Positions 21,601 through 31,495 of a DNA stretch of 64,000 nucleotides are shown one piece after another. This DNA comes from Tranzscheliella williamsii (lineage: Eukaryota; Basidiomycota; Ustilaginomycetes; Ustilaginales; Ustilaginaceae): contig JALBYF010000030.1 in assembly GCA_023212725.1 (NCBI GenBank), positions 62,001 to 126,000 on the forward strand, in the 5' to 3' direction. How positions within the stretch are numbered: position 1 is the stretch's first letter; each line of letters opens with the position of its first letter. The translations under genes were made by a program, and so were the position numbers. A model generated the notes under the pieces. The model did no database searches. It worked only from the letters and a program-made list of their open reading frames with translations, and was not told the origin of the DNA.

Positions 21601-22102
21601 GCGTATGAAGCGGTATCTGGCAGCGCAGGAATTGATCCAAAACGCGCTCGACACCGGACTTCGTCCCGACAAGGTCATGCACGACCATGTCCGAAAATCG
21701 GCTTCGTATGTACAGAAAGAGCTGGACAAGTGCTCCAACTGCGTCCCTCTGAACATGCCCGTCATCGAGAGCGGAACGCTTCGCCTTACCGGGACGAAAG
21801 AAAAAACCGCCGGATCTCAGCGGATCGTGGCTAGGAACGGCACTCGCGAAACATCATTGGCCGACGATGAAGACGTGCCGGAAAAGCTAAATTCGAGTGT
21901 GCTCGAGCTGAGCCGTGCAGCTCGTCTCGCGCAGCTGAACAAAAGGAGAATCAGTCGCCTGATGACCAAGATGTCCGAGACGCAACGGAAGCGGATGAAG
22001 GAGTATCGGAAGAAGCTGGTGGCGTTGATCTTGGACTTTGCCGGCGGAAGCCTTCATCGCGAGGCGCAACAATTGTCACAACAACGGATCACCAGAGTCT
22101 AA
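18692..22102 (+). CDS. Pentatricopeptide repeat (PPR) protein, probably mitochondrial
   Basis: A 1136-residue protein from the first in-frame ATG at 18692. The N-terminus (MIHCQRAAKRACRQACRQ, then RQSRASATASE) is Arg-rich and lacks acids, like a mitochondrial presequence. Helical-pair repeats begin around residue 300. The clearest PPR motifs are near residues 830-950: YESAQAVYRAMLKHGVRPN, MHIAPLIEGLTSVGKLEEA, and LRIYTALIRAYVRAGDMNRA followed by RDEIEELTAHGHPID. A further unit is MKRYLAAQELIQNALDTGLR. The C-terminus is basic and helical (KRRISRLMTKMSETQRKRM). PPR proteins bind organelle RNA and act in its processing, stability or translation; the target here is unknown. I cannot assign it to a named yeast orthologue. 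An ATG at about 18989 (MAPSSLYNLRR) is an alternative start. Confidence 0.8.
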   Translation: MIHCQRAAKRACRQACRQPRQSRASATASETSAPGLLYLPFLCPALQSRSPRSAALAPARPDRSLAIDRTSAHAGTSSSARPSFGHTQSVVTPASSTSHMAPSSLYNLRRYTVWSTRPDGVVSPSNPPEVDLAPSDTASSSSTGNPDWSSQPSAAAHISDQDRALSGSTRSPTDEDPSSWRKKFPMNRSRKEINFNRYAPPLRHRILPEDAPPLYDDEVHSSSAWLPESQWRLDIPADYPRTHDLMLILDSLEDIQTNGLDPDNSDQFLETIRHARETIWSSDGISNSANEHVSLYLAGKVAETYIELNANDMMDRLVAFLSFCLPRIGPLPLPCFHALAARLGIAKHYSAVIKLFDIALSHHGGKVDAELLHLRLRALISQPGKHDLDRYWEQYALYTGVKDDASVPRKSFDLLLRTYVRQQNLDHVNQVLEAMPKYHHPIDARAWLTILRGYQSFRPRLAAMLRRDAKILQSPTLEVVNRLLALLSRGIDVNGVLMVLYIFRIPMADYLTRKVDPDGCLPSVQGPTPQPTSETYGICTQLFGRLGRPKEAVSFFCLAASTSASSEGRGTEDDQKALQQASANVMRAYVHDNQPMRAIAFASAALGLPFFGAAEGKIAPTVDFALPSTLPVIAPSTSHYRILLEAASAINSVDSARRILVDLLGRGLPMDQHINRGLARLVFSTIDADAFHVIRVIRQLLPDSKTPAQQKGQPDSTREGRLRLLSDLLQQLGTVERVVLKSTHNTDPQQAHQRALSSLQGRNTCDKLHGNASSTSTVHSQLPATRDVMRDWLIRDASALHGPIDGEARMGTASEADMAQPLSPEAYALRIRVYAVVRRDYESAQAVYRAMLKHGVRPNMMHIAPLIEGLTSVGKLEEAQTLKRNAREVIGLAPTLRIYTALIRAYVRAGDMNRARDEIEELTAHGHPIDDTITNIIEAAQHHRRNFSLVDRPINTKAVHNVTTRFHALMRMKRYLAAQELIQNALDTGLRPDKVMHDHVRKSASYVQKELDKCSNCVPLNMPVIESGTLRLTGTKEKTAGSQRIVARNGTRETSLADDEDVPEKLNSSVLELSRAARLAQLNKRRISRLMTKMSETQRKRMKEYRKKLVALILDFAGGSLHREAQQLSQQRITRV

Positions 22103-23792
22103 CAGTTCGCCTCCCGACTTGCCAAACTCGGAGCGCTCTGAACGCAAGTATCTCGGCCCAGGAGATGCATGTATCAGTAGCACCAGCCACAAAAGCTATC
22201 TATCGTCTACGCGAACTTCTACAGCGCTGCTTTGCCATGCGAAGCGAGCTTTAGGCTGTGTTCTCCTGCTGCCTCGGCATCCACATGGACCACGTTGGTG
22301 TTGAAAGGTGGATTGGAAGCGCAGGGTGGGCCAGATGTGCTATGTCAGATAAAGCCGTACGGGAGATGCGCTTCCAAGTGGCATCTCTAAAGCTCGTGAC
22401 CGGTTCTAAATTCCTGCTTCGTCGCGTCCGTCGGCTTGACAGGCAAGCGCAGCGCCCGTCAGCTACAGTAGCCTTACACCGGTTCATCTAAGCGAGAATC
22501 AACATTCGGCTCTCCCCGAGCAACCTCTACCTCAGCATCTCTTGGCTCGGCAGATTCGCGCGCACCTCGTTATAGACGCGCCGTGCTCTTGTGCGTGACA
22601 CTGGGATCACAAACATCGCTTCTTCCGCCGGGAGAAGTCGCGCTCGGGGTGTATTCTGTATTGGGCGAATTGAAGATCCGCAAGGGCAGACGCGTCGAGG
22701 GATGAACAGACCATAAGCGACGCGGGCGAAGCGATGCATATCCAAGCGTAATCATGCTATGCACTTCGGAGCTGCCACGGCCGTGGAAAGAACAATGGCC
22801 ATGTCAAAATCGATTCGTCTTATTCAGCTTTTGTTTGTTACCAGCTTCTTCAAGCAGCCATGCAGGAAAAACCAGCGAGACGCGAGGGCTCTTCGCTGGG
22901 CCAGTGAGCTAGTAGCTTCCTTTCCCGTCCGCTCGCTACTGTCGCAGAACAACGCGACTAAGCCTAGCCGAGACCATCACCCATCTCGCTCGCCTGTGGG
23001 AACATTCATAATTCACATTGGTCCCGCCTGTTCTTCGCAACACATCGCCTACTCGCTGCATCTTACCCTCGCCGTCCTCAGACGGTTGCATGCATCAAGC
23101 AGTCCAGCCAACATGGCGCCACACATCCTCCTAACACACTGCGCATAGAACTTTCTGTTCTTCGGCTGTCAAGCCTTAACTCTGCCCGACGTCCATGATT
23201 TCCAGTCGAACGGCGCAGCACTGTACCTGTGACTTGTCACGGCCTTGCGGAATCGACACCGCTCGGAAGCTACGCCGAAGTCGCGGCCGCACTGGTAAAG
23301 TTGATCATAGCGTGTGAAATGTAATGAACATTCATCTGCGAGGCTTCATGACGGCATTCCCGGTGCCGATGCATGCATCTCACGCAGCTCATTGTGACTT
23401 TAAAGAAGGCTGCGCCGACCGAGAACTTTCAAAATCACGACGTGAGATAGCTGAAGGCTTTGGCCCAGCTCGAGCTGGCCTGTATCAGAGCATGTTTTGC
23501 CCTTTGCTGATCCTGGCGGCGTCCCCCGAAGCTAGCCTCCCCGAGATGCACGCCGCTCGTCGCCGTTCGCATACTCCTTTCTCTCCAATCTGAGTCTCCA
23601 TGGCTACAACGACATCCTCGCAACAACCACCTCCCCAAACGTCTCGACCTTGATCCGGCGTGAGCAGCCAGCATCGTCAACACTATGGACTAGCCAGACT
23701 CGTACAGCTTGCTACGTCCTGGCCCCCTCTTTGCTTCGCCTCCGTCCTGATCCTGTTGGCTCGTGTAGTGTCAGCGCCGGTCTTAGCTCGAT
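22103..23792. other. 1.7-kb intergenic region, no gene seen
   Basis: Many short frames occur on both strands, none with family features or consistent codon use. The last ~150 bases before 23793 are pyrimidine-rich, like the leaders of other genes here. No RNA gene signature was recognised. Confidence 0.45.
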
Positions 23793-26700
23793 ATGTCAGA
23801 GGTGCCCTTTGGCGTTGGCATGCCTAGCTACGAAGGCTATCTGTTCCTCGAAGATCACCCCTCACATAACGGTCTGGCCAGCAGCGACTACAATCCTTCT
23901 TTTCTGCCTTTCGAGGAGAGCATCACTCGTCCCGGCGATGCTCACCATGGCTGGGTAGAGAGATGGTGCAGTCTGGAAGGCGGCAAGCTTCTTGTATACC
24001 CAGACCGCACCGCTGCTATCGTACGCCCCGATGAGACATGTGCTGTCATTGATATTTGCCAGTACACCCACGTCCAGTATGCCCACAAAACAACCCCGGA
24101 AGCTCTCGGCCTTTGTGGGTTAACTCTAAGGGCAAGCATCCCTGCCTTGTCAAGTTCGACGACATGTTCTTTCCCAAATCACAGCGACAGGGATCCGACA
24201 CATAGCACAACGCCAGACTCTCATATGTCGTCTTTCCTCAAGCCGCGACCTAGTCTGCAGGCGTCTATCATGTCCCAAACGGCATCTCGAACCCCCTCTT
24301 ACCAAGAAGAAGCGGGCCAAGAGTTGCAGCGCCGCACCAAAACGTGGTCAAAGTTCGCTTCCAGCTCCCGAAAGCTGTACAAGCTTGTTTCGGGGTCCAA
24401 TAACATCACTGCCGGTAGTACATCGTCAAGCTTTGCACCGCCAAATACGCCCAGCCAATTCAGGGGTGACGCGGCATCGCCGTTCGAAGCGGCCTCTCGA
24501 TCCAGTCAGAGCTGCTACAGTGGTATACCATCGCCGGTCACCCCTTTGTCCTCCAGCTTTACAAGCGCGACCGAAGCCAAAGCAGCACCTTTGATTACCA
24601 TGCGAGCACAATCCGCCGAAGCGATTGCAAGCTGGGCCGACGCTCTGATGTGCACCATAAAAGCCCACTCGGAGTCGGCTGATGTTCCTCCCGTCTTGCA
24701 TGGATGGAACAAGAAAAAATGCGCACGCCCGTCCTTAAGTGGTCTCCCTGGCTTCAGAACCCCATCACTAACTAGTGACAATCGCCGTTTCCAAAGCATC
24801 GGCTCTTACCAGGCTGAATCCATCGTCGACACAACTCCGAACGCAAGGAGAGGGCGTCATATATCGACATCGAGCATGTCATCCGGGTTTGAGCGCATCA
24901 GCACCATGACCGGTCTCCCGCTGTCGAGCGCAGAAATCACCAGGAGAAAAGAGAAAAGGGCTATGTATCGGTCTGTCGACCTCGGTGATGTCAGCCAGGC
25001 ACTGAGCGAAGTGGATGTAGCTGCCACACGTCCCTCGACTGCGAATGGCTCCTACCGCCACAATATGTTTACTGACACTCTAGAAGCGTTCGCTCGTCCG
25101 ATCAAGGAGCCGCACAGGGCCGCTCACACGCATAGTCACGGCAGATCCGGATCTATTGCATCATCCTTCATGTCCTCATTTGACGTGCGGCCGACCATGA
25201 GTAGAGCAAGCACATCGTTGGGGTTGGAGGCCTATCTCAACGGCCGGACTCCAGCAGCCCACGCTAGTAGTCCTCAGCCTTCCTTCGTCGAGCCAGTCGG
25301 TGCGATCGATGTGCCAGGCCCTCCTGCAGACCGCAACAAGCATCAGCGGCACAAGCGCTCCGGCTCTGTCCTGCGCTACGGTTCTGCTCGGATCATGGCT
25401 TGGCGAGACAGCGCTCTTGCCTCGTTTAGCGACGATGGTAAGTGTCCTGGGCTGGGCTTGCACGTCGATAACGAGGCCACTGAGCCTGAACTGGTATTGG
25501 AGAAGGACGCTTCACCGGAGGTGCAGGTTCCCCACCATGAGGGCAGAAGGCTGGCTAAGCTCAAATCACTAGGTCTTCGGTCTGAGGGCAGACCTCGTCG
25601 CCAAGGGTCCGTATCCCTGCGCGACACCTTTGCCTCGCTTTGCCCAACCGACCAGCGCACCTCCATGCAGACGTCGGACAGCTTGTATCACGCCACCATC
25701 GATCAGTCCCCTGAACCATCCTGCGATGATAGTCTGGCCTCGAGGAAGAACGCAGCCAAGTCCAAAGGCATGAGCAAGGCTTCTTCTTTCCTCAATCTCT
25801 CGAAAATAGCTTTTGCTTCAAAGTGGGAACGAATGAGCCCAGGACAACATCATCTGGAACCTTCCGCCGATCTGGGGCAATCCGTTGTGCGGTCCCCGGC
25901 GCCTTGCGAGACCGCACACCTCGACGACAACCACGAGCACGCCGTGGAAAGCGCCTATGTAGCGCCTGCATCCAGTAGTGTGGGCGCTCCGACCGCAAGC
26001 GTTACAGCTGCAACGAGTCGAAACACCGACGTCGGAACGGAAGTGCGGAAAACGACGGCAATGCTTGCGCCGAGCCGTGTCAACCATTTGAAGCGAAGGC
26101 TGACGCCTTCTCCTCGAGAAGAGTTGAGAACGCTACCGTCTGTAGAAGATGAGAGCGACGAGGTTGCGCGGGGTGGCGCGTTGGACAGCGAGGGCGTATC
26201 ATCGCCGTCGGCGCCGGTGGTGGAGCGGATTCTGCCGCCGGAGGAGATGATTAGTGCGTTTGACCGGCTGCGGGTGGTGGATCCGACAGGGCGGGCACGG
26301 GATTGGCTTGGAGGGGCAGGGGTTGGTGCTTACGCGCGTGCTCCGGTGGAGGCGGGGGGCGGGGACGGTGGGGTTGGGCTGGTTGGTGTGACGCAGGTGT
26401 ATGCGCCGCGAGCGCTGCGGCTTGTTGCGTCGCAGACGTTCGATGCCGCCGAGGCTGGGGGCGTCAAGGGTGGGGAGCGGCGGCTGCGGGCATCCATGTC
26501 CGCGTGGCAGCTGCCCGCCGCCCCTGCCGACACTGCGTCCCGCCGCCCAGCGCGACCGCCGCGCGCATCGCCCGCGCGCGGAGACACCGTCCGCTCCCTC
26601 CCAGCTCCACCACGCGCACCCAAGCGCCGCCCACCCTCCGTCCGCACCCCCCTCACTGACCTCACCAACGCTCCCCCCAAACACCCCGCAAACCCACCCA

Positions 26701-26873
26701 AACCTTCCGACCCTTCCATCCGCCCCCGCCCACTCCCCCCCGCCCTCTTCCGCTCCAACACCCTCGGCTCCAACCAACTCCCCTCCCCACGCCTCCCCTT
26801 CACCCCCAGCGCAGTTTCCCCCCATATAGACCCCACGCACCAGACACCCCGCTGTATATTGGCCCCGTTCTAA
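23793..26873 (+). CDS. PH-domain protein with a long disordered tail
   Basis: A 1026-residue frame starting at an ATG at 23793. The N-terminus looks like a pleckstrin homology domain interrupted by an insertion. Its first part (about 12-115) contains YEGYLFLED, HGWVERWCSLEGGKLLVYPD and CAVIDICQYTHVQY. About 100 Ser/Thr-rich residues follow. Then comes the last strand and C-terminal helix of a PH fold, APLITMRAQSAEAIASWADA followed by LMCTIKAHSES (about 265-295). The rest is rich in Ser, Pro and Arg, with many possible phosphorylation sites and an acidic patch (EDESDEV). The last ~130 residues are Pro/Arg-rich (RRPARPPRASPARG). A role in phosphoinositide-linked membrane signalling is inferred from the PH domain only. 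Base use changes sharply near the 3' end. Confidence 0.75.
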   Translation: MSEVPFGVGMPSYEGYLFLEDHPSHNGLASSDYNPSFLPFEESITRPGDAHHGWVERWCSLEGGKLLVYPDRTAAIVRPDETCAVIDICQYTHVQYAHKTTPEALGLCGLTLRASIPALSSSTTCSFPNHSDRDPTHSTTPDSHMSSFLKPRPSLQASIMSQTASRTPSYQEEAGQELQRRTKTWSKFASSSRKLYKLVSGSNNITAGSTSSSFAPPNTPSQFRGDAASPFEAASRSSQSCYSGIPSPVTPLSSSFTSATEAKAAPLITMRAQSAEAIASWADALMCTIKAHSESADVPPVLHGWNKKKCARPSLSGLPGFRTPSLTSDNRRFQSIGSYQAESIVDTTPNARRGRHISTSSMSSGFERISTMTGLPLSSAEITRRKEKRAMYRSVDLGDVSQALSEVDVAATRPSTANGSYRHNMFTDTLEAFARPIKEPHRAAHTHSHGRSGSIASSFMSSFDVRPTMSRASTSLGLEAYLNGRTPAAHASSPQPSFVEPVGAIDVPGPPADRNKHQRHKRSGSVLRYGSARIMAWRDSALASFSDDGKCPGLGLHVDNEATEPELVLEKDASPEVQVPHHEGRRLAKLKSLGLRSEGRPRRQGSVSLRDTFASLCPTDQRTSMQTSDSLYHATIDQSPEPSCDDSLASRKNAAKSKGMSKASSFLNLSKIAFASKWERMSPGQHHLEPSADLGQSVVRSPAPCETAHLDDNHEHAVESAYVAPASSSVGAPTASVTAATSRNTDVGTEVRKTTAMLAPSRVNHLKRRLTPSPREELRTLPSVEDESDEVARGGALDSEGVSSPSAPVVERILPPEEMISAFDRLRVVDPTGRARDWLGGAGVGAYARAPVEAGGGDGGVGLVGVTQVYAPRALRLVASQTFDAAEAGGVKGGERRLRASMSAWQLPAAPADTASRRPARPPRASPARGDTVRSLPAPPRAPKRRPPSVRTPLTDLTNAPPKHPANPPKPSDPSIRPRPLPPALFRSNTLGSNQLPSPRLPFTPSAVSPHIDPTHQTPRCILAPF

Positions 26874-27030
26874 TTGTGTACATCTAGTCACCCATGTTCT
26901 CGTCCACCCGTCTTAGGACGATTCGTACATTGTACGAGCAGATTCTCTAATATAGTTACGTTGGTCTATGATATACACAATGCGGCGTGGAGGTACTGTA
27001 AACGCATCGCTGGCTGAGAAAGACGATAAA

Positions 27031-28447
27031 TCAGAGAGCGATCGCGTAGGAGGGGATGAGGGCGAGCGAGGTATAGATCATGGCGGCAGTGAATACGGCG
27101 GCGATCAGGAGCAGCGGCAACGAGGTGCCCGGGGAGGCGGTGTTGGGCGGCGGGGCTAGCTTGACGGCGTCGCGTTGCTGGTCTGGGTCTGCGGCGTCGG
27201 CAGCCATGCGCAGTTCGACGGGCAGCAGCGCCTCGAACAGGGCAGCGTTGAGGTCAAACGCGTGGTTCGCCTCGAGCACCAACTCGGACACGGACGCACC
27301 GCCATCCACGGCAAAGCCAGACTCCATAGCGGTGCGGAAGCGAGCTTTGAGATCGCCACACTGCGAGTCAAAGTGGTAGAAGAGGAAGCCGTCGCGGTCC
27401 GTACCTGGACGCGACAGATTGCCGTGACCGTCCGCGACGGGGAAGCGCTTGGACACCTTTTTGAGAATATGCTGACCGCCAGACAAATCGCCGAGGTAGC
27501 GCGTATAGGCGTGGGACAGGAGGAAGCCCGCCCGGTCGCCGGCGAGGCCCGAGCCATCCAGAGACGGCGTCTCGCAGAGCCGAATCATGTGCAAGACATA
27601 CTTGAGCGCGGATTTTGTCTGCGCTGGACTGAGGAGGTCGAAATGATCTGTAGTTAGGAGTGTGCCCTGAGCCGATCTGGAGGTGAGGGTGTTCTGCATT
27701 TGCTTCACATCGGGGTCCTCGAACAAGAGAGCGTATTTCGAGAGCCGGTCAATACAAGCTTTGAGTTCTTGTCTGGCCACAGGGTCCTCGACGTCTAGGT
27801 CGACCTCGCAAGTGCTGGCAGTACCGGAGGATCTGTAATCGCGCACGTCGTCGGCCAACTCGAGCAGCGTAGCACCCGTGTGTTCCTGGACGGCGGTGAG
27901 GTGGGCGTGGATATCATCGAGCAAGGGAGCTGTCCTGGCGAGAGACCTGACCAGATCGGGATGTGCGAAGAGGGGCTGGAGGAGAGGATGAGTGCGGGAC
28001 ATGTAAAGGGTGGCCTCCAGTGCACTGTTCAAGGTGAGGGGAGTCGGAGGGTCAGTAGCAATTCACTAGCGTTGTTGCGCAGAGTCAAATATGTGTGACT
28101 TACATGTAGATGGAAGCAAGCATAATGTTCCATCGGAGGTAGTCCGTTCGGTCGAACCGAAGCGCAAATTCGGAGGATGAGCCGGTCGTCACGGACTGCA
28201 ACAGCAAAGAGACGCCTTTGCTCTTTTCGACAGCACGGTGGCTCTGAGCAGTTCCTACTCGCAGGGCTTCAGACAAGGTCAAGGCGACTTTGGTGTCCAA
28301 TGATTTGGGATGGGGAAGAAGGTCGACCTTTTCAACGTACACTCCATGCGCAGCAGCATGACCATGGCCGTGCGCAAGCCTATGGGGATGCGCGTGCGGG
28401 TTGCCGAACGGCAGCTTATTGGCGAACTTCGCAAAGGGACAAGCCAT
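27031..28447 (-). CDS. HMX1: Heme oxygenase with C-terminal membrane anchor (two exons)
   Basis: Heme oxygenase (heme to biliverdin, CO and iron). Exons on the minus strand are 28447-28104 and 28024-27031, with a 79-nt GTAAGT...CAG intron in codon 115, giving 445 residues. Proximal heme-ligand region is GTAQSHRAVEKSKG (His70). The signature distal helix YLGDLSGGQ lies near residues 285-297. The C-terminus is a hydrophobic anchor (LPLLLIAAVFTAAMIYTS), as in ER-bound Hmx1/HO-1. The protein is long for the family because of an N-terminal extension with seven His in residues 18-34 and an internal linker. The start at 28447 is chosen because a TATATA box lies about 95 bases upstream, which places the alternative in-frame Met at 28579 outside the transcript. 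Confidence 0.9.
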
Positions 28448-28540
28448 GATGAAGAGGGAAGGAGAGGGCGTCAAGAGCAGGATGCCTCTGTGGGTATCGA
28501 CAGTGAAGGGTACGGACGGAGAAGGGCAACTCGGGAATCC

Positions 28541-28546
28541 TATATA
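28541..28546 (-). promoter_or_regulatory. TATA box for the heme oxygenase gene
   Basis: TATATA (context GGCCTATATAGG on the minus strand) lies about 95 bases upstream of the ATG at 28447. Such clear TATA boxes are rare in this window and are often associated with inducible genes. Confidence 0.5.
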
Positions 28547-28547
28547 G

Positions 28548-30160
28548 GCCTGGCCTTTCGGGACAAGCGGGATATACAACTAAGCGCGTTGACCGCGGTC
28601 GACGTGGCGGATCGGTCGCGGATCGAGCTGTTTGCCTGGCCTGGTGGGGTGTAGGTGCCAAGCAACTTTTGCGTCGGTGTGCGGGTGGTAGGTGAACGCG
28701 GCAGAACGCGACGAGACTAGTGGGATGTGCTGCGTCTGCAAGGGTGTGGTCGAGCCGTCGAACACGCTGGCGGACTTGTTTAGCCCACTACTGCAGGATC
28801 AGTAAGAGCTTGGGCTGTGGTAGGTAGGGAAGAGGACACGGGAGCGGAAGCAGTCCCAACGAAAGACCACAAAGCATACGCAACGCCGCGCTAAAGTACA
28901 CTGTTAAAATTACTGTGACTGTCTAGCCATCTGGGCTCAATCTGCTACGCAACATTGTTGGTTCTTCAGCACGGACTCGGTTCTCCTATCTCCACTACAG
29001 CCGAACGCCCACGCCAAGGGCCTCGTCTCCATCAGCTGAGGCATGAGGCTTAGCATGCCTCCTCATCGAGCGCAGTCTTCGATACTGTCCGTTCCCTTTG
29101 GACTCACACTTGCTCTGATTGCTTATCGAGTCGTAAATCACGACTCAGAACCTGAACTCAGCGCGCGCGATAGATTCTTTTTCTTTTTCTTTTCCATTCG
29201 CTGTAGGGTCACCCTTTGAAATTTTTGCCGATCCTCCACTCTGGTGTGGTCGTCATCTCCATCACAAGGCTCGGAGATAGTCGCGTCACGACGTGGTTCG
29301 CTCCCTACAGCGGCCAAATCTGATTCAAGAACACCACCGGCGTCGGAGTCGACAAAGCTGTGCTGGTAGGTGGTCACATACAGTTGCGGCGAGGGGATGT
29401 CACGGGAGGGACGGGGTTAAGGGGCTACTCCATATGGTCGCGTCAATGAGACGCGCCGTCACGGTATTGTCCGAACCTGCATTAATGAATTGACTCGGCT
29501 CGAGTGCCCTAATTGTAGCTTGCATCATCGTGGGTATATGTGGCGCGAGGAAAGAAAGGCTCGTCTGCAGAGCGACCTTTGGCTCGATCTAATCTGATAA
29601 ACCCCGGCCTATCTCACATGCTTTCGCATTCTGCCGCTCCTCGAGCCGTGCAAGTCCTCTCCCGTTACTGCCCTCATTGCAACCGAGCAAAGTGCGTCTG
29701 GCTTCCGTTTCTACTTGTCGTTGGTTTTAGGCGAGCCACCGGGCGAACTTTGCCCAATTGCATGCGTCTGTTTCCCTAGCCGCAACGGCTGCACATCGTA
29801 CGGTAGCTTGGTCTGCGTGTTTAAAGCACACGCAGAATTGCACGATGCAAGCCTCCTTCCTGCACCTCGCTTTCGCGCCAGACCTAATCAGATTAGATGC
29901 CATACCGCCTGTTCTCGCCGTACCGCCTGTTCCGGTCTTCCCCTCCGGCAGTAAAGCCGAGTCACTCCTTATATCGTGAATAATTCCCAGGCTAACACCA
30001 TGAAAAGCTCGGCGCCAGGACACAAAAGGAGAATGCACGTAGTCGCTGAACGATACAATCATGGGCACTGTGTGGCACCAAAGAGTCGCACAAATAGCCT
30101 ACTGCGAAACGCTGGGCTATTCATGTCATGTCTTTTAACAAAAGTAAGCGAATACGGCCT
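28548..30160. other. 1.6-kb intergenic region, no gene seen
   Basis: It lies upstream of heme oxygenase (-) and downstream of the Bin3-type gene (-). It contains a TTCTTTTTCTTTTTCTTTTCC-like pyrimidine tract near 29175 and a short direct repeat of TACCGCCTGTTC near 29902 and 29920. No coding frame has recognisable features. Confidence 0.45.
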
Positions 30161-31495
30161 TCATTTGGTGCCTTCGTGTTTAGGCGGTCGCGTCACCCAC
30201 GGAAGCACTACCGCGTCCCCATCCTCGACGCCCCCTTCCAGCAGTGTCCGGATGAATGACTCAATCATTGTCGAGTCAGAACTCGATGGCCTTTTGCCAT
30301 AGACTTCCAGGGGCCGTGTGAAGCCGGTCCCGATGCCCTCCCCTATTTTTTCTATGAAGGATAAGCCGACCGATTCGAGTATCCATTCGAGATCCCCTTC
30401 CGGCCGCATCTTCAATGCCTTGACCTTGCTTCTCATCTCGCGGTCCATATTTCGCGCTGCATCATAGCTCTTCCAGTCTTGTCTTTCAAGAACCAAGAGC
30501 CCTCTCGGTCGTAGACACCGACTGATCCGAGCGAACAACCGCGCCAAGCCGACATCGCCCTGGTGTATATGGATCCACTTTGTCAGTGACAGAGTCCAAA
30601 CCATGTCATAGCCTTGCCGGTCTTTGTCTCGTATCCTGGCGATATCTTGGTCCCAGTAAACAAACTGTGAAACTGCTTGGCTTCCTACAAGATTTACCCA
30701 CTCTGCAGCAATGAACTCTAGACAGGGGGGCGCCAAGAAGCCACTGAAGTCCGGGTTTTCTCTTTCTTCTAGGCGGTTGTGAGGATAGGTCGTCACCATG
30801 GTCTCTGCTGGCTTCATTCTCTTGGCTAAACGATCAGTGTCGACTGGCACTGGGCCGGATGAACGTTTCCCGAATAAAGATGGAAACACGGACGGAAAAT
30901 AAGCAGCTTCCGCCGGCAGGCAGCAAGACGTCTCGATGGGTTTCGGCATCGTACTTCCGTGCTCGCCCGGAGGTGGTGTGAGGTCGCGTGGTGGATATAG
31001 CGAAGATGCTAGCGCAGCGGCCTCCCTAGCCTGTTTCACAAGATATGGATCAATGTCTACCCCTGTGATCCTGACCCGGGGCAGCGAACCATCAACAGGG
31101 CCCGATGCATGGTCGCCAAGGAGGTCAGCCACAGTCTGCGCCAGTTGTATGGTCAGTTTACCCGAGTTGCAACCTATGTCCAGAATGTCATGCCACTGCC
31201 AACCGGTGAGAGTATTGCTATGCCCTCCCGAGCAGCCTTCTTCCTGCATCTTTCGAAGGAAGGATAGGATGAGAGGCAACCGCGCGTCTAATGCCAGAGC
31301 AGGGTGATGACAGAGTGTAGACATAAGGTTCGCGATGGTCGGAGAAGCCGGAGAATTGACGGGATTGCGGATGTGATAGTATCGCAGGAAATTGCCATAG
31401 ATAGGTTTGTTCGCAGCCATGCCACTATCTTGATGAGAAGTCTTGCCGGCCGATTCGAAAGCAGTCCTATCGGCAGGGTGATGCTCGGACGGCAT
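30161..31495 (-). CDS. Bin3/MePCE-type RNA methyltransferase
   Basis: A SAM-dependent methyltransferase of the Bin3 family (human MEPCE/BCDIN3D, fission yeast Bmc1), which methylates the 5' gamma- or monophosphate of small RNAs. The 444-residue protein starts at the ATG at 31495 (MPSEHHPAD). The hallmark entry motif IYGNFLRYYHIRNP (about 32-45) is followed by SAM motif I DILDIGCNSGKL (103-114) and the acidic motif VDIDPYLVKQA. After an insertion of about 90 residues come YDMVWTLSLTKWIHIHQGD and RCLRPRGLLVLERQDW with KSYDAAR, the Bin3-specific C-terminal half. The insertion carries a basic KRSSG...AKRMK stretch that could be a nuclear signal. The RNA target (U6, telomerase RNA, 7SK-like or tRNA) cannot be told from sequence. 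Confidence 0.88.
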   Translation of the reverse strand: MPSEHHPADRTAFESAGKTSHQDSGMAANKPIYGNFLRYYHIRNPVNSPASPTIANLMSTLCHHPALALDARLPLILSFLRKMQEEGCSGGHSNTLTGWQWHDILDIGCNSGKLTIQLAQTVADLLGDHASGPVDGSLPRVRITGVDIDPYLVKQAREAAALASSLYPPRDLTPPPGEHGSTMPKPIETSCCLPAEAAYFPSVFPSLFGKRSSGPVPVDTDRLAKRMKPAETMVTTYPHNRLEERENPDFSGFLAPPCLEFIAAEWVNLVGSQAVSQFVYWDQDIARIRDKDRQGYDMVWTLSLTKWIHIHQGDVGLARLFARISRCLRPRGLLVLERQDWKSYDAARNMDREMRSKVKALKMRPEGDLEWILESVGLSFIEKIGEGIGTGFTRPLEVYGKRPSSSDSTMIESFIRTLLEGGVEDGDAVVLPWVTRPPKHEGTK

